Shown: positions 1 to 5,754, counted from the stretch's first letter. The stretch is 5,776 nt of DNA from Chthonomonas sp. UBA6659 (GCA_002455425.1 DKKT01000013.1:1-5776); one strand, 5' to 3'. The notes: generated by a model from the sequence alone, not told the origin. Numbers and translations are program-made.

Positions 1-257
1 AAGGTCGTCGGCTGGACGTTGCCCTCCTGAGCTGTCCGCCGCATTCCGTCGCCGTCAAACGTATACGTCGAGCGCGTGCCATCAGGCGCGGTGACCCCGG
101 TGAGCTGGTCTTGACCGTTGTAGCTGTACGCGGTCGTCCCCTTCCCGAGCGCCTCGCTTGCAAGCGCCCCATAACCCGTATAGGTGTAGGTCGTGAGGGC
201 CGCCCCTTCCATCATCGTGACGAGCCGATCGGCATCCGCGAGGACACCGGAGCACAC
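1..257 (-). CDS. YD-repeat/Rhs-family protein, partial (runs off left edge; N-terminal part missing)
   Basis: Read on the minus strand, this frame gives spaced YD-repeat motifs: TTYTYTGYGAL, then TAYSYNGQDQLTGVT, then APDGTRSTYTFDGDGMRR, continuing off the left edge. Repeats of this kind build the beta-cage of Rhs and related polymorphic toxin or wall-associated proteins. Known members are very large, whereas here the recognisable part begins only at about base 240, and the frame meets a TAA at 378-380. The start is uncertain: a GTG at 255-257 has AAGGGA six bases upstream, and two in-frame ATGs lie a little further in. An early motif reads DADRL where such repeats usually have DADGRL, so a Gly codon may be lost. 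I infer an orphan Rhs module or a truncated remnant. Family assignment is solid; start and integrity are not. The left-hand end, which could encode a toxin tip, is outside the window. Confidence 0.7.
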   Translation of the reverse strand, partial: MCSGVLADADRLVTMMEGAALTTYTYTGYGALASEALGKGTTAYSYNGQDQLTGVTAPDGTRSTYTFDGDGMRRTAQEGNVQPTT

Positions 258-337
258 CGTCTGTCCCTTGCCACGTTGCGATGCGCGGGGATAGTGCGGG
301 CCGAGAATCCCGAAGCTCGAAAAGTGCCGCGAGGCCC

Positions 338-484
338 TTAGAAGCCGTCGAAAGAGCCCACCTCGACCAACCGGAGCTTACCGTCGATAAAGGTGCAGAA
401 GTATGAGTGCCGAGGTGTCCATCCGGTGTCGGTGAAGAACAAGACTCTTCCTGTAAACGTCTTCTTCAAAGTGTCCGATGGGCG
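338..484 (-). pseudogene. In-frame continuation of the 485-901 gene beyond its TAG (48 codons then TAA)
   Basis: After the TAG at 485-487 the same minus-strand frame is open for exactly 48 codons and closes at TAA 338-340. The predicted residues look like a globular C-terminus: VLFFTDTGW, HSYFCTFIDGKLRLVEVG, FDGF. GC at third codon positions is 35 of 48, more even and codon-like than expected for a random frame. There is no ATG, GTG or TTG with a clear ribosome-binding site just downstream of the TAG, so an independent gene is less likely than the lost tail of the upstream one. Possible explanations are a nonsense mutation (pseudogene), a sequencing or assembly error, or stop-codon read-through. 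The first two are most likely. Confidence 0.5.
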
Positions 485-901
485 CTAGTCTCTGAAGTTG
501 CCTAAATCCTTTACGATAAACAGGCCGAACTGATTTCGAATCGTATGCCCATCGATGTAAACCTGCAACTTCGGATTCTCAGGCATCGCCGGCCTTGGCT
601 TCGATGTTGGAATGTACTGATCCACAAAACTGTGGTCCGAAATGCCTCGATTCTTGAGCGTCCAGTCCAGGCAACTCAGATCAGATCCGATCTTCAGATG
701 AGTTGCGATATCTTCGTCCACCTCACGATCGAGCCGGGAGCCATTGATCCTGAGGAACAACAGCGGACCCCCGCAAAGGAACAGAAAGCCTGCGATGACA
801 ATCAGAATGAGCTTGGCAAGAAATCTTCTTCTTGACCGCAAGAGGTCGTTCGCTCCGGGCGGTGTTTTGCCGGAGTCTTTGCTTTCCACGCTATCTGGCA
901 A
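485..901 (-). CDS. Small single-pass membrane protein of unknown function (138 aa, probably cut short by TAG)
   Basis: No family is recognised. The TTG start at 899-901 is chosen because a full AAGGAG lies eight bases upstream (910-915). Residues 1-30 are polar and end in a basic stretch (RSRRR, residues 22-26). Residues 31-50 form one hydrophobic helix, followed by a soluble part with short predicted helix and strand segments such as LQVYIDG (112-118). Basic residues before the helix suggest the N-terminus is cytoplasmic and the soluble domain lies outside the membrane. The frame ends at TAG 485-487, but the next 48 codons in the same frame also look coding and end at TAA 338-340, so the intact protein may have been about 187 codons long. 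The gene sits between a lipoprotein gene and an Rhs fragment. A role as an immunity-type or accessory exported protein of an Rhs locus is possible but unproven. Confidence 0.6.
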   Translation of the reverse strand: MPDSVESKDSGKTPPGANDLLRSRRRFLAKLILIVIAGFLFLCGGPLLFLRINGSRLDREVDEDIATHLKIGSDLSCLDWTLKNRGISDHSFVDQYIPTSKPRPAMPENPKLQVYIDGHTIRNQFGLFIVKDLGNFRD

Positions 902-1098
902 TCTGCCTTCTCCTTGGTTCGTTGACTCTTCTCATGAAGTCGAGGCACCGTCCACTGCGTCGTTGCGGATGCGTGGATCCGGATTGCCCGATTATTGTCC
1001 TGAGCATTTGCAATCCGTGCCCAGGTCGCATCAGAGGGCGAGTTCGCTCAAATGGTTTTGGCAGTTGGACCGTGGGCGGTGTGGACTTCGTGGGCATA
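902..1098. other. Intergenic gap between the two small exported-protein genes (197 bp)
   Basis: Apart from the ribosome-binding site at 910-915, I see no gene here. The 68-residue open frame on the minus strand (891-1097) is Pro/Arg-rich, has no recognisable features and overlaps the next gene's start signal. An AATAAT-like hexamer occurs on the minus strand, but no acceptable -35 lies at the right distance. I cannot say whether the membrane-protein gene has its own promoter or is co-transcribed with the lipoprotein gene. Confidence 0.4.
910..915 (-). promoter_or_regulatory. Ribosome-binding site fixing the TTG start at 901
   Basis: The minus strand reads AAGGAG here, eight bases before the TTG at 899-901. 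It is the strongest Shine-Dalgarno match near this gene and is the reason to accept the rare TTG start over a GTG four codons further in. Confidence 0.6.
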
Positions 1099-1602
1099 CT
1101 ATCTCACCCACTGAGCCTGCAACTCAATGACTTCCGGCTTCCGACGATCGGATCGGATGTGCAATGGCACTTCGCGCCGTCGGCCGCACTCGAACTGAAT
1201 CTCCTTCGCGTTTTCTAACGGTTCGAAGTAATCCGGCAAGGTCAAGGTCCACGAGAAGGATTGGCCATGTCGCAAGACGATCCAATCCGCATCCTGGCCG
1301 ACCGGGAGCTTATGTTCGTTGCCAAAATCAAAGAGTAAGTTATCACCTCTTCCATAGTCGATCTTCACGGAAGAGTTCGCAAAGTAGGAATCAAAGCAAA
1401 GGAGCTTATCACGGCTTTCGTTAGACACCGTCACCCGAAGTTTCCTCGGTGCTACAGTGCTAATAGTTACCGTAGCGGCACTGCTTTCGTTCAATCTAGG
1501 CAAGTTCGAGCTCATCGGGTCCCTATCTTGGGCACTTCGGCCACATCCGATCGCAGTCGAAATGGCTACGATGACGATGAGAGTCTTTGACGAGAATTCC
1601 AT
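1099..1602 (-). CDS. Small predicted lipoprotein of unknown function (167 aa)
   Basis: The ATG at 1600-1602 is preceded by AAGGGA seven bases upstream. The frame stays open 48 codons further upstream, but starting here places a proper export signal at the N-terminus. That signal is a short polar head with Lys6, a hydrophobic core (residues 8-18) and a lipobox-like AIGC with Cys20 as the lipidation site. The first lipobox position is Ala rather than the usual Leu, so lipidation is likely but not certain. Residues 21-41 form a polar, Ser-rich linker. The rest (about 43-167) alternates short strands, for example LRVTVSN (55-61) and SFSWTLTLPDYF (115-126), suggesting a compact beta-sandwich. Cys69 and Cys139 could form a disulfide outside the cytoplasm. 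No enzymatic motif is seen and the family is not recognised. Its position before another small exported protein and an Rhs fragment allows, but does not show, an immunity or accessory role. Confidence 0.7.
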   Translation of the reverse strand: MEFSSKTLIVIVAISTAIGCGRSAQDRDPMSSNLPRLNESSAATVTISTVAPRKLRVTVSNESRDKLLCFDSYFANSSVKIDYGRGDNLLFDFGNEHKLPVGQDADWIVLRHGQSFSWTLTLPDYFEPLENAKEIQFECGRRREVPLHIRSDRRKPEVIELQAQWVR

Positions 1603-1609
1603 CTTCAAA

Positions 1610-1615
1610 TCCCTT
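1610..1615 (-). promoter_or_regulatory. Ribosome-binding site for the lipoprotein start at 1602
   Basis: The minus strand reads AAGGGA, seven bases before the ATG. Together with the signal peptide it argues for the internal start rather than the longer open frame reaching 1746. Confidence 0.5.
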
Positions 1616-1767
1616 GCAGCAAGACTTCTTGTTATGGAACGGAAGTCAATTTGGCTCGAGAGTGCAGAAGTTCTTACCGCAGCCCACGATCCAATGAACA
1701 GAGGCGGCGAGGACACCGTTCCCGATCGTGCGTCAGATTTCGCCATTCGCCCGACGTGTTCCCGGTG

Positions 1768-1824
1768 GGTGAGGGTGTGCTCAGGGTTCCGGCCTCCTCA
1801 ACCGGTTCGGGCTACGCCCTCACC
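1768..1824. repeat. Inverted repeat / predicted long-stem hairpin
   Basis: GGTGAGGGTGTG at 1768-1779 pairs with TACGCCCTCACC at 1813-1824: 12 pairs, two of them G-T, around a 33-base loop that itself contains the palindrome AACCGGTT (1800-1807). No T-run follows on either strand, so it is a poor match to an intrinsic terminator. It lies about 150 bases before the DinB-like start. It could be a structured RNA element, a protein site or the remnant of a mobile element; the sequence does not decide. Confidence 0.45.
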
Positions 1825-1963
1825 GACTTATCCTGCCAGGGGAGGAGAATGTCTTGGGAGCGTTATGGTTCCGCGACAGCCAGAGGTCGCACCCTGGGCT
1901 GGGTGTGTTCGATCCGAGCGGAGCGGTAGCGGGTTGGGAGGGGGCAGACCAGCCCGATTCGGA

Positions 1964-1969
1964 TACTCT
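1964..1969 (+). promoter_or_regulatory. Candidate -10 box for a leaderless DinB-like transcript
   Basis: TACTCT fits the TAnnnT pattern and ends eight bases before the ATG at 1978. No Shine-Dalgarno sequence lies between it and the start codon. This spacing is typical of leaderless transcripts, in which the mRNA begins at or near the ATG. No clear -35 is visible. Confidence 0.3.
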
Positions 1970-1977
1970 AGAGCCCT

Positions 1978-2427
1978 ATGCCGAGCGATTCGGAAGTCCG
2001 AGCCTACATCCGTCGCCTTCAGGAGACGATGGACCGTGCCGTCGTTGTTCTAAGCCATGCCGAAGGCGACGAGCGCAGCGATCATCCCTGCGCGATGCGC
2101 GGCACCCTCAACGATCTGATCGCCCACAACGCCGAGCACGAGCGGATGCACTATGGCCAGATCTCCGATCGCCGTTACGCGATGGGACGCATGCAGCGAA
2201 CGCCGCGCGAGCGCTACTTGGCCGAGTGGTATCGCGAGCGCGCGGCGCTGATCGCGCTCCTCCTCGACCTTCCCGACGAGGCGCTCGACGTCGTGACGGA
2301 TGAGGGCGCGACGACGATCCGCCAAATCGTGGAGCACGTGCTCCACTGGGATACGGATTCGGTCGAGGCGGCCGCGACTCAGCTCGGGCAACCGCCACAG
2401 GGAATGGTGGGCACCGAAGGCACGTAG
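1978..2427 (+). CDS. DinB-like (DinB/YfiT superfamily) four-helix-bundle protein (149 aa)
   Basis: Length and motifs match DinB-like proteins, small helical bundles that usually hold a divalent metal with three His. Some members are thiol-dependent transferases (bacillithiol or mycothiol) and many have no known reaction. The first half has regularly spaced His50, His54 and His58 in AHNAEHERMHYGQI. The last helix has TIRQIVEHVLHWD with His120 and His123, the usual place for the C-terminal metal ligands. Residues 75-96 form another amphipathic helix. The tail after about residue 130 is low in structure and is encoded in DNA that overlaps the convergent gene. This is the only plus-strand gene in the window. 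There is no ribosome-binding site, and a -10-like TACTCT just upstream suggests a leaderless message. The substrate cannot be inferred. Fold assignment is fairly sure; enzymatic activity is not. Confidence 0.75.
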   Translation: MPSDSEVRAYIRRLQETMDRAVVVLSHAEGDERSDHPCAMRGTLNDLIAHNAEHERMHYGQISDRRYAMGRMQRTPRERYLAEWYRERAALIALLLDLPDEALDVVTDEGATTIRQIVEHVLHWDTDSVEAAATQLGQPPQGMVGTEGT

Positions 2428-3332
2428 CCGGGCGGAGGAGCGTGCGGACTTACGGATTGGTCGTAGGCGAGGGCGATCAGCGCCGCCGGCGACAGGGATG
2501 CGTCGTCCACCTCCACCAACGGCATCAGATCGGTGCCGTAGTGCCGCCATGCGCGCTCGGCCCATGCCCGGGGCGCGCCGAAGAGGGGGTGGTTCTTCCG
2601 AAGCGCATCGACCATGAGGACGAGGGCCACGCGTTCGGTCTCCGCTCGGAATGCCTCGAGCAAGCGAGGGAAGAACACTCGCGTGCAAGGGCTCATGCAA
2701 AGCACGCCTTGGCAAAGATCGGTTCCGAGGGGTCCGTCGGGATCGTCGATACCGTCGAGCACGATGCCGCGCTCACACTCGGGGCAGAGAACTGGGATCA
2801 GGTTGCGGTCAGGCAGCAGCGCGCGTGCCGCCTGGAAGAAGCGGAGCGGGAACAGGATCTCGGGGTGGTCATAGGCGCTCGGGGCGACCTTGTCGCCGGG
2901 AGCGTTGTCCCAACTCCGGCAGGCGGGATTGCCGCAGCCGCATCCCATCGGTGGCCCTTGGATGTCGGCGAGGAAGATCGTCTCGACGGGTGCCCGCGAG
3001 GCCCACTCCACCAACCGGGCCAGCGCGTGGCGGAAGGGTTCGACCGTCCCGAGCCCAATGTAGGGCCACACAAGCGCCGGGTGCGGGATCGCGACGTCCG
3101 GGAACCGCCGCAGCCACTCGCCATGCTGAGGGGCATGCATCCATTCCGGATGGGCATCGGCCGCGCCAGGGTCGCGGGCCGCTTGCCACCAGCCTGCGGC
3201 CTGTCGCCCTGCTCGCGAGACGTCGGCCCAAGCCTGCGCAGGGGCATCGAGGGGAAGAGCGATCACGTCGCCGCCCTGGGCGAGCGTGAGGGCGCGCGGC
3301 AAGCGGTCGACGTCCGTCTGAATCACGCGCAT
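2379..3332 (-). CDS. Uncharacterised Cys-rich protein (317 aa), second gene of a coupled operon
   Basis: I do not recognise the family. The start is the ATG at 3330-3332, with GAGG (3340-3343) seven bases upstream. It overlaps the end of the preceding gene by 10 bp, which points to translational coupling; the frame is open further upstream only because it shadows that gene. There is no signal peptide or membrane helix. Ten Cys fall in spaced groups: 131, 133 and 138 (GCGCGNPAC), 183 and 186 (CPEC), 207, 212 and 216, and 312 and 315 in a C-terminal CGGC three residues from the end. This arrangement suggests one or two metal sites (zinc or iron-sulfur), by inference only. Aromatic and acidic stretches include WPYIGLG (89-95), IFLADIQGPPMG (119-130) and YDHPEI (154-159); a barrel-like enzyme fold is possible. 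Operon linkage to an acyl-CoA-dehydrogenase-like protein suggests a shared redox task. Confidence 0.8.
   Translation of the reverse strand: MRVIQTDVDRLPRALTLAQGGDVIALPLDAPAQAWADVSRAGRQAAGWWQAARDPGAADAHPEWMHAPQHGEWLRRFPDVAIPHPALVWPYIGLGTVEPFRHALARLVEWASRAPVETIFLADIQGPPMGCGCGNPACRSWDNAPGDKVAPSAYDHPEILFPLRFFQAARALLPDRNLIPVLCPECERGIVLDGIDDPDGPLGTDLCQGVLCMSPCTRVFFPRLLEAFRAETERVALVLMVDALRKNHPLFGAPRAWAERAWRHYGTDLMPLVEVDDASLSPAALIALAYDQSVSPHAPPPGYVPSVPTIPCGGCPS
3323..3332 (-). other. 10-bp start/stop overlap linking the two operon genes
   Basis: The minus strand reads ATGCGCGTGA: the ATG opens the Cys-rich protein gene and the final TGA closes the dehydrogenase-like gene in another frame. Such overlaps usually mean co-transcription and coupled translation. 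Confidence 0.75.
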
Positions 3333-4261
3333 GCGAGGTCCTCTTCGATCGCATCCTGCACGATCTCGGGCGTTTGGGCCATGAGATTCAGCACGAGCGC
3401 CTCTCGATAGATCCGGCCGGCGCGGTAACCTTGGAGGAGCGCGCGTCCCCCGCCGGCGAGGGCGGCGAGACGGGCCTGGCGTACCATCAGTGCCCCGATT
3501 CGGGAGCGCAGCCTGAGGCTGTCGGCGGCGGGCGCACCCGCTTCGATCGCGTGCTCCAGCGCTTGGGCGAGCTCGAACGTGCGGACCTCCAGTCGCGCCT
3601 TGTCCTCGGCCGCCAGGTCGGCGTTCAAGAGCAGGCGCAAGGAAGCCCTGGCGTTGCCCACCATGAGCGGGGTCTGCCAGGCGATTCCTAGCCGGTCGCT
3701 CTCCCGCATCGTCCCGACCGGTTGTTCGCGCAGTCGGCGAGTTGCGTGGACCCCGTCGATCTCGATCTCGACGGTTTGGGTGGACTCCATCGCGACGAGC
3801 GGCATGGGTGGTCCGTGCCGGAAGCCCGGCCGGTCGCGGGCGTTCACACGGGTGAGGACCTCGCACCCGTCACTGTGGAAGCCGAGCACCACCTCGTCGA
3901 AGAGGTGCGATCCGGAGAACCACGGCACCCGCCCGGACAAACGTCCGAGCTGATCGGTGCGGACCTGGACGGCGTCGGGACGACGCAACTGCCCGAATGC
4001 GACTCCGATGCGGACCGACTCGCCCGGATCGAGGTAGGCCGCCGCGACGTACTGCTGGAGGGCGAGGAACGCGAATGCGCCGCTTCGCTCGGCGAGGCCG
4101 GCTAGAAATCGAAAGTTCTCCAAACTGCTGCGCTCGCGGCCGGCGAGGTGGAGCCCCTCGGCGCAATAGCGCTCGAACGCCTGCCCTAGGGCCTCCGGAT
4201 CGCGGTCCGTCTGCTCGGGGTCGGGGACGAGGGTGCTGGCTTCGAGCATGGCAACTTCCAT
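3323..4261 (-). CDS. Acyl-CoA dehydrogenase-like protein, shortened and apparently lacking the catalytic Glu (312 aa)
   Basis: The order of segments follows the acyl-CoA dehydrogenase fold. There is a helical N-terminus (about 45-80). A beta domain begins near VRIGVAFGQLRR (83-94), includes GRVPWFSGSHLFDEVVLGF (110-128) and reaches ESTQTVEIEIDGV (159-171). A C-terminal helical bundle ends in GRIYREALVLNLMAQTPEI (282-300). The PW-S/T-G segment and the RxYREA...QT ending resemble the dehydrogenase-like proteins of cyanobacteria and relatives. Usual family members have about 380 residues, so this one is short. Where the catalytic Glu normally sits (EGT near the C-terminus) it has AQT, so a standard dehydrogenation is doubtful; a flavin-binding or oxygenase-like role is possible. 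The start is the ATG at 4259-4261, preceded by AGGAGG at a rather long 13 bases; the next Met (4249) and an ATG at 4360 are alternatives. It is followed by, and overlaps, the Cys-rich protein gene. Confidence 0.75.
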   Translation of the reverse strand: MEVAMLEASTLVPDPEQTDRDPEALGQAFERYCAEGLHLAGRERSSLENFRFLAGLAERSGAFAFLALQQYVAAAYLDPGESVRIGVAFGQLRRPDAVQVRTDQLGRLSGRVPWFSGSHLFDEVVLGFHSDGCEVLTRVNARDRPGFRHGPPMPLVAMESTQTVEIEIDGVHATRRLREQPVGTMRESDRLGIAWQTPLMVGNARASLRLLLNADLAAEDKARLEVRTFELAQALEHAIEAGAPAADSLRLRSRIGALMVRQARLAALAGGGRALLQGYRAGRIYREALVLNLMAQTPEIVQDAIEEDLACA

Positions 4262-4408
4262 TGTGCCGGGTTTGCCTCCTGCTCTGACACCGGCCTTCGC
4301 CTGCGACGCGGACTCGGGCAAATCTTTCACAAAGCGGTAAGACGCGCTATCGCGTACCATGTTCCGGCGGCATCCTCAAGGCTATATCGCTTCATCAGGC
4401 TCGCGGCA
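4262..4408. other. Intergenic gap (147 bp) with a short hairpin
   Basis: This lies between the propeller gene's TGA and the preferred start of the dehydrogenase-like gene. It holds AGGAGG (4275-4280, minus strand), the probable ribosome-binding site, and a perfect 5-bp inverted repeat (ACGCG 4342-4346, CGCGT 4351-4355) with a four-base loop. The stem is short and no U-run follows, so termination here is uncertain and read-through from the propeller gene is possible. An alternative ATG at 4360 would extend the dehydrogenase-like protein by 33 residues into this gap, but that extension looks unlike the family. Confidence 0.4.
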
Positions 4409-5674
4409 TCACTTGATGCAAACGACCAGTCCTCCAAAAATCGGGACGACCACTCGTCCGTCTGAGACGATTGAAGGGGCAGCCGCCATTTCCAACCCAA
4501 TAGGGTAGCTCCACACTTTCTTTCCTGACGCACACCTTAGAACCGCGATCTCGCTCTTCGAGCGACCAATGACGGCTAGTCCATCGGCTGAAATCATGAC
4601 CGAGCCTACTTCACCCTCCCCTCGGGATTCCCAAACGACCTTTCCAGAAGCGACGTCCATACACACAACCTTACCCGTGGAATTTCCTACCAGGACAAAG
4701 CGCTCGTCGAATATTGCCGGGCATCCCGAGATGGATGCGCCAATCTTTCGCGTCCAGATGATTGCGCCCGTATCCTGTCGCAATGCGTAGATCTGTCCAT
4801 CTCTACCATTGACGTAAACACTCTTCGCGCAAAGCGATACTCCGGATAGCGCGCTGTCTGTGAGCGAACGTTCCCATAACAGCCGCCCCTCGTCTGCTTC
4901 GAAACAATAGACATGGCCTCCTTCATCACAAAAAAACACCTTGGCGTCCGTGATCGCGGGTGCTTGATCGACATTATCCTTGCACGCGCTCCGCCAAATG
5001 ATGGTGCCGTCCCGCATGTCGAACGCCAGGGCTTCCTTACAACAAGAGCCAATGTAGAACCGACCCCTGTTATCGAGGGTACCGGGACCGACAACTCCCC
5101 CCGGAACCTGCGTCCTCCACAAGATGTTGCCATCTGAAGAGCTCAAGCAAAGCACCTCACCATCCATCTGAGGGTCGGATGTTCCGCGTAAGGGGGTTGG
5201 GGGCTCAACGAGGAATTGAGTACCGAACGCAACAGTGCCGTCTTTGCTCAGTGCCGGTGTCGAGGAGATAACACAACCCTTGAGAGTCTTCTTCCACAAA
5301 GTGTTGCCGTTCTTTCCGTCCAAGCAGTTAATCGTGCCGGATCTACCCGAGTACGAAATTGCGCCGACAAACAACCGATTCCCGTCAACCGTGATCGTGG
5401 AAGCCAACAAACCCAATGGCTCCACCTGCCACAAGAGATCCCCGGTCGTGCTGGCAAGCTTTGCATGTGAAACCATGTGGTTCGATCGATTACCGCCAAA
5501 CATCGGATAGGGACTGTCTGCCGGCCCGCGCTCTCTTGCTTCTGTCCGATCTGCATCGGGCGTACCCGTGCGGACACACCCCACCAGCGAGGTGAGGCAA
5601 AGTGCGGCGGGAAGCAGGAGCATCGCCAAAAGCCGCTTCAACCCGTTTCCGACGGTAAGCTCGTAAGTTCGCAT
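4409..5674 (-). CDS. PQQ-like eight-bladed beta-propeller lipoprotein (421 aa)
   Basis: The N-terminus is a classic lipoprotein signal: Lys13-Arg14, a hydrophobic core (15-29) and the lipobox LVGC with Cys33, so the mature protein should be anchored to a membrane outside the cytoplasm. The body carries eight repeats of the form G-x-hydrophobic-hydrophobic-W, with Trp at 82, 127, 186, 227, 267, 307, 348 and 388, about 40 residues apart (for example GNTLWKKTL, GRLLWERSL, GKVVWESRG). This is the PQQ-like/BamB-type repeat, and eight copies fit a closed eight-bladed propeller ending in the strand GGLVVCIK. Such proteins serve as scaffolds or binding proteins (BamB in outer-membrane assembly) or as quinoprotein-like enzymes. 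No catalytic site is evident, so the partner is unknown. Many Cys are present, several at the same strand position in successive blades. GGAG at 5685-5688, ten bases upstream, supports the ATG at 5672-5674. Confidence 0.85.
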   Translation of the reverse strand: MRTYELTVGNGLKRLLAMLLLPAALCLTSLVGCVRTGTPDADRTEARERGPADSPYPMFGGNRSNHMVSHAKLASTTGDLLWQVEPLGLLASTITVDGNRLFVGAISYSGRSGTINCLDGKNGNTLWKKTLKGCVISSTPALSKDGTVAFGTQFLVEPPTPLRGTSDPQMDGEVLCLSSSDGNILWRTQVPGGVVGPGTLDNRGRFYIGSCCKEALAFDMRDGTIIWRSACKDNVDQAPAITDAKVFFCDEGGHVYCFEADEGRLLWERSLTDSALSGVSLCAKSVYVNGRDGQIYALRQDTGAIIWTRKIGASISGCPAIFDERFVLVGNSTGKVVCMDVASGKVVWESRGEGEVGSVMISADGLAVIGRSKSEIAVLRCASGKKVWSYPIGLEMAAAPSIVSDGRVVVPIFGGLVVCIK

Positions 5675-5723
5675 CGTCTTCTCGCTCCGATATGGGGCCT
5701 CATGCAGTGTCCTCTGGGGCTAG

Positions 5724-5754
5724 TGTATATCAAATGGCGTCCCCCGACGTTCAA
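5724..5754 (-). promoter_or_regulatory. Candidate sigma-70-type promoter of the propeller lipoprotein
   Basis: The minus strand has TTGAAC (5749-5754) as a -35 and TATACA (5724-5729) as a -10, four of six matches each, separated by 19 bases. It lies 50 bases upstream of the start codon. The spacer is longer than the optimum of 17, and an overlapping GATATA would give 17 with a weaker match. Confidence 0.35.

Larger units (their letters stand above)
1603..1977. other. Divergent intergenic region (375 bp) between the lipoprotein and DinB-like genes
   Basis: Several frames are open here on both strands, but their translations are rich in Arg, Pro and Ser, carry no domain, and none has a convincing start joined to a conserved product. 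The region should hold the promoters of both flanking genes. It contains a long-stem hairpin at 1768-1824 and a smaller 6-bp inverted repeat at 1623-1628 / 1642-1647 (GACTTC and GAAGTC, 13 bases apart) just upstream of the lipoprotein gene, which could be a regulator site. The minus strand carries a TTGACT next to that repeat that could act as a -35, but I find no good -10 at the right distance. Confidence 0.5.

Noticed and set aside
238..1718. 12-base direct repeat GCGAGGACACCG at 238-249 and 1707-1718, possible recombination junction
   Set aside because: A 12-base match is about what chance gives in a window of this size, and the flanks do not extend the similarity.
1603..1746. Extension of the lipoprotein by 48 residues upstream
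   Set aside because: It would bury the signal peptide and lipobox inside the protein; the ATG at 1602 has its own ribosome-binding site.
1768..1830. tRNA-like appearance (GGTTCG near a pairing 3' end)
   Set aside because: No anticodon or D arm can be drawn, the T-arm does not pair, and the stem is far longer than an acceptor stem.
1849..1929. 26-codon plus-strand frame with GGAGG just before its ATG
   Set aside because: The spacing of the purine run to the ATG is very short, the peptide has no features, and purine runs are common in this stretch. A leader peptide cannot be excluded but is not supported.
2442..3410. Long plus-strand open frame (322 codons) opposite the Cys-rich gene
   Set aside because: It is antisense to two well-supported minus-strand genes in GC-rich DNA, where stop codons are rare. 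The translation shows no domain, and no good ribosome-binding site precedes it.
3333..3866. Extension of the Cys-rich protein to a 495-residue form
   Set aside because: The extra N-terminus is almost all Arg, Pro, Gly and Ala and only shadows the dehydrogenase-like gene. The internal ATG at 3332 has a ribosome-binding site and a typical coupled overlap.
4327..4533. 68-residue minus-strand frame across the end of the propeller gene
   Set aside because: It overlaps the propeller's last blade in another frame, has no recognisable features and no convincing start signal.
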